Positions 13,697-15,699 of a DNA stretch of 15,699 nt are shown piece by piece. The stretch comes from an uncultured Kiritimatiellota bacterium (lineage in GTDB: Bacteria > Verrucomicrobiota > Kiritimatiellia > RFP12 > UBA1067). The notes under the pieces are model-generated. The model was given only the letters and a program-made list of their open reading frames with translations, was not told the DNA's origin and searched no databases. Numbering within the stretch: the stretch's first letter is position 1; every line of letters begins with the position of its first letter. Location: the NCBI GenBank assembly GCA_934675625.1, contig CAKURH010000092.1, forward strand, positions 1 to 15,699. Direction: 5' to 3'. Made by a program: the position numbers and the translations under genes.

Positions 13697-13705
13697 ATTA
13701 TATCA
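13697..13705 (-). promoter_or_regulatory. Extended -10 promoter of the thiD operon
   Basis: The minus strand reads TGATATAATACGTG, with TGA at 13705-13703 and TATAAT at 13702-13697. It starts five bases after the PP-loop gene stop codon and is preceded by AAAAA. The predicted start is near 13690. No -35 consensus is visible. Confidence 0.7.
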
Positions 13706-13708
13706 TTT

Positions 13709-13736
13709 TTCAGGCGAGGATCTGATACGCCCTGAA
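13709..13736 (-). other. Stem-loop over the stop codon of the PP-loop gene
   Basis: TTCAGGGCG and CGCCTGAA can pair over eight base pairs with one bulged G and an 11-base loop. The hairpin covers the TGA stop. It is followed by A5 and not T on the minus strand, so it is not a standard intrinsic terminator; it might protect the 3' end of the message or act with another factor. Confidence 0.4.
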
Positions 13737-14624
13737 CGGCGCGCGGTCGGCGTCGGTCGTGCCGCGCGACCAGGCGCGGACGATGCCGCGCGCCAAGTCG
13801 AGGTCGGCCGCCGACTTCAGGTCGGGCACGAGCGCCGTCGGTCCCGGCACATCGTCAAAGGCGACGACCGTGCCCTTGCCTTTCGCGAGCCGCGCGTTCT
13901 CGCCCGCGTCGCGCCCCAGAATCACGCCGGAGCCGTCCGGCAGGCGGAAGCGCCGCCCGACGAGCAGCAGCTCGACGAGCGCGCGGTCGCCGAGCCCCTC
14001 GTGTTCCATGAGGTCGCGCAGCTTGAGCCCGAACGCCGTCTCCGTCAGCTTGCAGCCGCCGGCGGGCGAGGGGTAGTCGGTGATGCCAAACTCCGCCGCA
14101 AGCGCAATCTGCCGGTCGCGGGCGCGCCCCGAGATGTCGAGCAGCCTTTCGCGGTCGAGTTTGCCCTCGATTTCGGGAATCGTCAGCTCCAGCAGCTTCG
14201 CGGAGAGCGGACGCACGAGGCGCCCCTTCAGGCCCGACGACTTCTCGACGGTGAGGAGCGACTGCGCGTTCTGGCTCATCGGCCGCTGCCCGCGCACCTC
14301 GCCCGTCGCGACGAAGTCGTAGCCGAGCCGCGCCATCAGCTCGCCCGCGCGGCGGATCATCAGCGCGTGGCAGTCGATGCAGGGGTTCATCGCCCCGCCG
14401 AAGCCGTGCGGCGGATTCTCCAGCAGCGAGATCTCGTCCGCGAGGAAGTCGATGACGTGGATCTTCACGCCGAGGGCCTTCGCCGCCGCGACGGCCCGCG
14501 CGCTGCCGAAAAACGGCGTCTCGAAGGTGACGGCCTCGACCTCGGCGCCCGCGCGTTCGAGCACGCGCACCGCGAGCTGGCTGTCGAGGCCGCCGCTCAG
14601 AAGGGAAAGTCCTTTGCACTGCAT
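13710..14624 (-). CDS. PP-loop ATPase, tRNA-thiolation type (MnmA/ThiI-like)
   Basis: The 304-residue protein begins MQCKGLSLLSGGLDSQLAV. SGGLDS (10-15) is the ATP-pyrophosphatase PP-loop used by MnmA, ThiI and TtuA to activate a tRNA uridine for sulfur insertion. Further family segments are HGFGGAMNPCIDCHALM (73-89), TGEVRGQRPMSQNAQSL (107-123), RPLSAKLL (138-145) and ITDYPSPAGGCKLT (181-194). Three cysteines, C82, C85 and C191, in a CxxC plus distant C layout resemble the [4Fe-4S] ligands of iron-sulfur-dependent tRNA thiolases. No THUMP or rhodanese domain is seen. The target base is unknown. ATG 14624 fits the conserved start; the longer frame from 14660 runs through the promoter. With TATAAT ending at 14634, the predicted start lies about 3 bases before the ATG, so the message looks leaderless. 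Confidence 0.84.
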   Translation of the reverse strand: MQCKGLSLLSGGLDSQLAVRVLERAGAEVEAVTFETPFFGSARAVAAAKALGVKIHVIDFLADEISLLENPPHGFGGAMNPCIDCHALMIRRAGELMARLGYDFVATGEVRGQRPMSQNAQSLLTVEKSSGLKGRLVRPLSAKLLELTIPEIEGKLDRERLLDISGRARDRQIALAAEFGITDYPSPAGGCKLTETAFGLKLRDLMEHEGLGDRALVELLLVGRRFRLPDGSGVILGRDAGENARLAKGKGTVVAFDDVPGPTALVPDLKSAADLDLARGIVRAWSRGTTDADRAPFRAYQILA

Positions 14625-14629
14625 AGGGG

Positions 14630-15699
14630 ATGTATTATAGCAAAAGCGCGTCCGTCGCAACCGCCGCGCCGTCGCTGGAGGCGGGCTTTCGCGATCCGCC
14701 GCACGACGCCAAGCCTCAGACGTGGTGGCACTGGATGAACGGCAACGTCACGAAGGAGGGCATCACCGCCGACCTGGAGGCGATGGCCCAGATCGGCCTC
14801 GGCGGCGCGCAGATCTTCGACGCGGGCTGCGACATCCCGCCAGGCCCCGTCGCCTTCAACACGCCCGTTTGGTTCGACGCGATCCGCCACGCGGCGAAGG
14901 AGGCGAAGCGCCTCGGCCTGGAGCTGTGCCTGCCGAACTGCAGCGGCTGGGCCAATTCGGGTGGCCCTTGGAACCCGCCGGAGAACGGCATGAAGTTCCT
15001 GACATTGACCGAGACGAAGGTGACGGGGCCCCGGCGCTTCGCGGGCAAGCTCGCCGCGCCGCCGAACCGGCACGGCTTCTATGACGACATCGCCGTCTTC
15101 GCCTACCCCGTGCCGCCCGCCGACACGTGGCGCATGGCGGACGCCGGCGCGCGCACGGAAACCAACGGCGCGCACGTCGTCATCGCCTTCCCCGCGCCCG
15201 TCACGGTCAGCGGCTTCTCGTGCCGCTTCGTCCACCCGTGGCACTGGCGCGCCGCCGGGAAAATGGGCATCGAGGTGTCGGACGACGGCACGGCGTTCCG
15301 TCCGCTCGAGACGCGCGAGATCGTCCTCGCCACGTCAGGCCACTACGACCCCGGCGTGCGGTTCTTCCCGTTCGCGCAGCCCGTTACGGCACGGGCGTTC
15401 CGCTTCGCGCCAGACTTCGCGGACAAGCTGCAGGTGAAGGTCGAGAGCCTCACCCTCGAGAAGAAGATGACGGTCGGCGACCTCGCGGCGAAGACCTTCC
15501 GCTTCCGCATGCCCGTGAACGCCGACCGCATGCCGACGACCGCCGGACAGGTCGTCGCCAAGGGCGCCGCCGTCGACCTCACGGCGCGGCTGAAGGCGGA
15601 CGGCACGCTCGACTGGGACGTCCCTGCCGGCGATTGGTCGATCGTCCGCCTCGGCTACGCGGCGAACGGGCGATGCAACCATCCGGCGTCCGAACGCGG
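14630..15699 (+). CDS. GH106-like alpha-L-rhamnosidase, N-terminal part; 5' end probably truncated
   Basis: The open frame runs from ATG 14630 to the right edge (356 codons) without a stop. It begins, after about 14 residues, with LEAGFRDPPHDAKPQTWWHW and then MNGNVTKEGITADLEAM, LGGAQIFDAG and LCLPNCSGWANSGGPW. This is the N-terminal region of the GH106-type alpha-L-rhamnosidases common in polysaccharide-degrading Bacteroidetes and Verrucomicrobiota. The catalytic glutamates would lie downstream, outside the window. These enzymes normally carry a signal peptide right before this point, and none is present. An in-frame TAG at 14624 closes the frame immediately upstream, and residues SVATAAPS look like the tail of a lost signal peptide. 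AGGGG abuts the ATG with no spacing, so it is not a working ribosome-binding site. It starts 5 bases from the divergent PP-loop gene, whose promoter lies inside its first codons. A truncated gene, an assembly junction or a cytoplasmic variant are all possible. Confidence 0.82.
   Translation, partial: MYYSKSASVATAAPSLEAGFRDPPHDAKPQTWWHWMNGNVTKEGITADLEAMAQIGLGGAQIFDAGCDIPPGPVAFNTPVWFDAIRHAAKEAKRLGLELCLPNCSGWANSGGPWNPPENGMKFLTLTETKVTGPRRFAGKLAAPPNRHGFYDDIAVFAYPVPPADTWRMADAGARTETNGAHVVIAFPAPVTVSGFSCRFVHPWHWRAAGKMGIEVSDDGTAFRPLETREIVLATSGHYDPGVRFFPFAQPVTARAFRFAPDFADKLQVKVESLTLEKKMTVGDLAAKTFRFRMPVNADRMPTTAGQVVAKGAAVDLTARLKADGTLDWDVPAGDWSIVRLGYAANGRCNHPASER
14634..14642 (-). promoter_or_regulatory. 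Extended -10 promoter of the PP-loop gene
   Basis: The minus strand reads TGCTATAATACATC, with TGC at 14642-14640 and TATAAT at 14639-14634. It lies within the first codons of the divergent plus-strand glycosidase frame. A weak TTGCGA lies 15 bases upstream. The predicted start is near 14627, almost at the ATG (14624), and no ribosome-binding site intervenes. Confidence 0.68.

Overview
The window is high-GC bacterial DNA, tightly packed, with almost every gene on the minus strand. The gene families and the glycoside hydrolase at the right edge suggest a carbohydrate-degrading Verrucomicrobiota-like bacterium, perhaps of the Kiritimatiellae. This placement is inferred from family recognition alone. 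The envelope genes (ExbB/ExbD/TonB-type) indicate a diderm cell. The left edge begins with 20 C, which looks like the end of a contig.

All minus-strand genes fall into short operons, read here from right to left. (1) A PP-loop tRNA-thiolation-like enzyme (14624-13710), apparently leaderless. (2) thiD plus an MlaF-like ABC ATPase (13676-12075). (3) Homoserine dehydrogenase, a ThyX-like protein with a cysteine-rich tail, and a U32-family protein (12032-8866). (4) PPi-type phosphofructokinase, a small acyl carrier protein and a KAS III-like ketosynthase (8790-6426). (5) aspS, a CPBP membrane protease-like protein, ExbB/TolQ, ExbD/TolR, TonB/TolA-like and a two-domain BatD-like membrane protein (6372-281). 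(6) The start of an exported protein (188 to beyond the left edge). On the plus strand, a GH106-like alpha-L-rhamnosidase (14630 to beyond the right edge) lacks its signal peptide.

The promoter pattern is unusually readable. Five operons are each preceded by an extended -10 element of the form TGnTATAAT, mostly without a good -35. Two of these -10 elements overlap the stop codon of the upstream gene. One of the two also abuts an intrinsic terminator that is encoded in the last codons of that gene. The sixth promoter (for the left-edge gene) is instead a -35/-10 type, and a 23-bp interrupted palindrome lies at its predicted transcription start.

Functionally the window mixes housekeeping (AspRS, Hom, ThiD, PPi-PFK, tRNA modification) with one less familiar envelope module. 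In that module, ExbB-ExbD-TonB/TolA is followed by a composite BatD-like protein where TolB and Pal would be expected in a Tol-Pal operon. No tRNA, rRNA, CRISPR array, insertion sequence or integrase was seen. No gap between genes exceeds about 95 bases.
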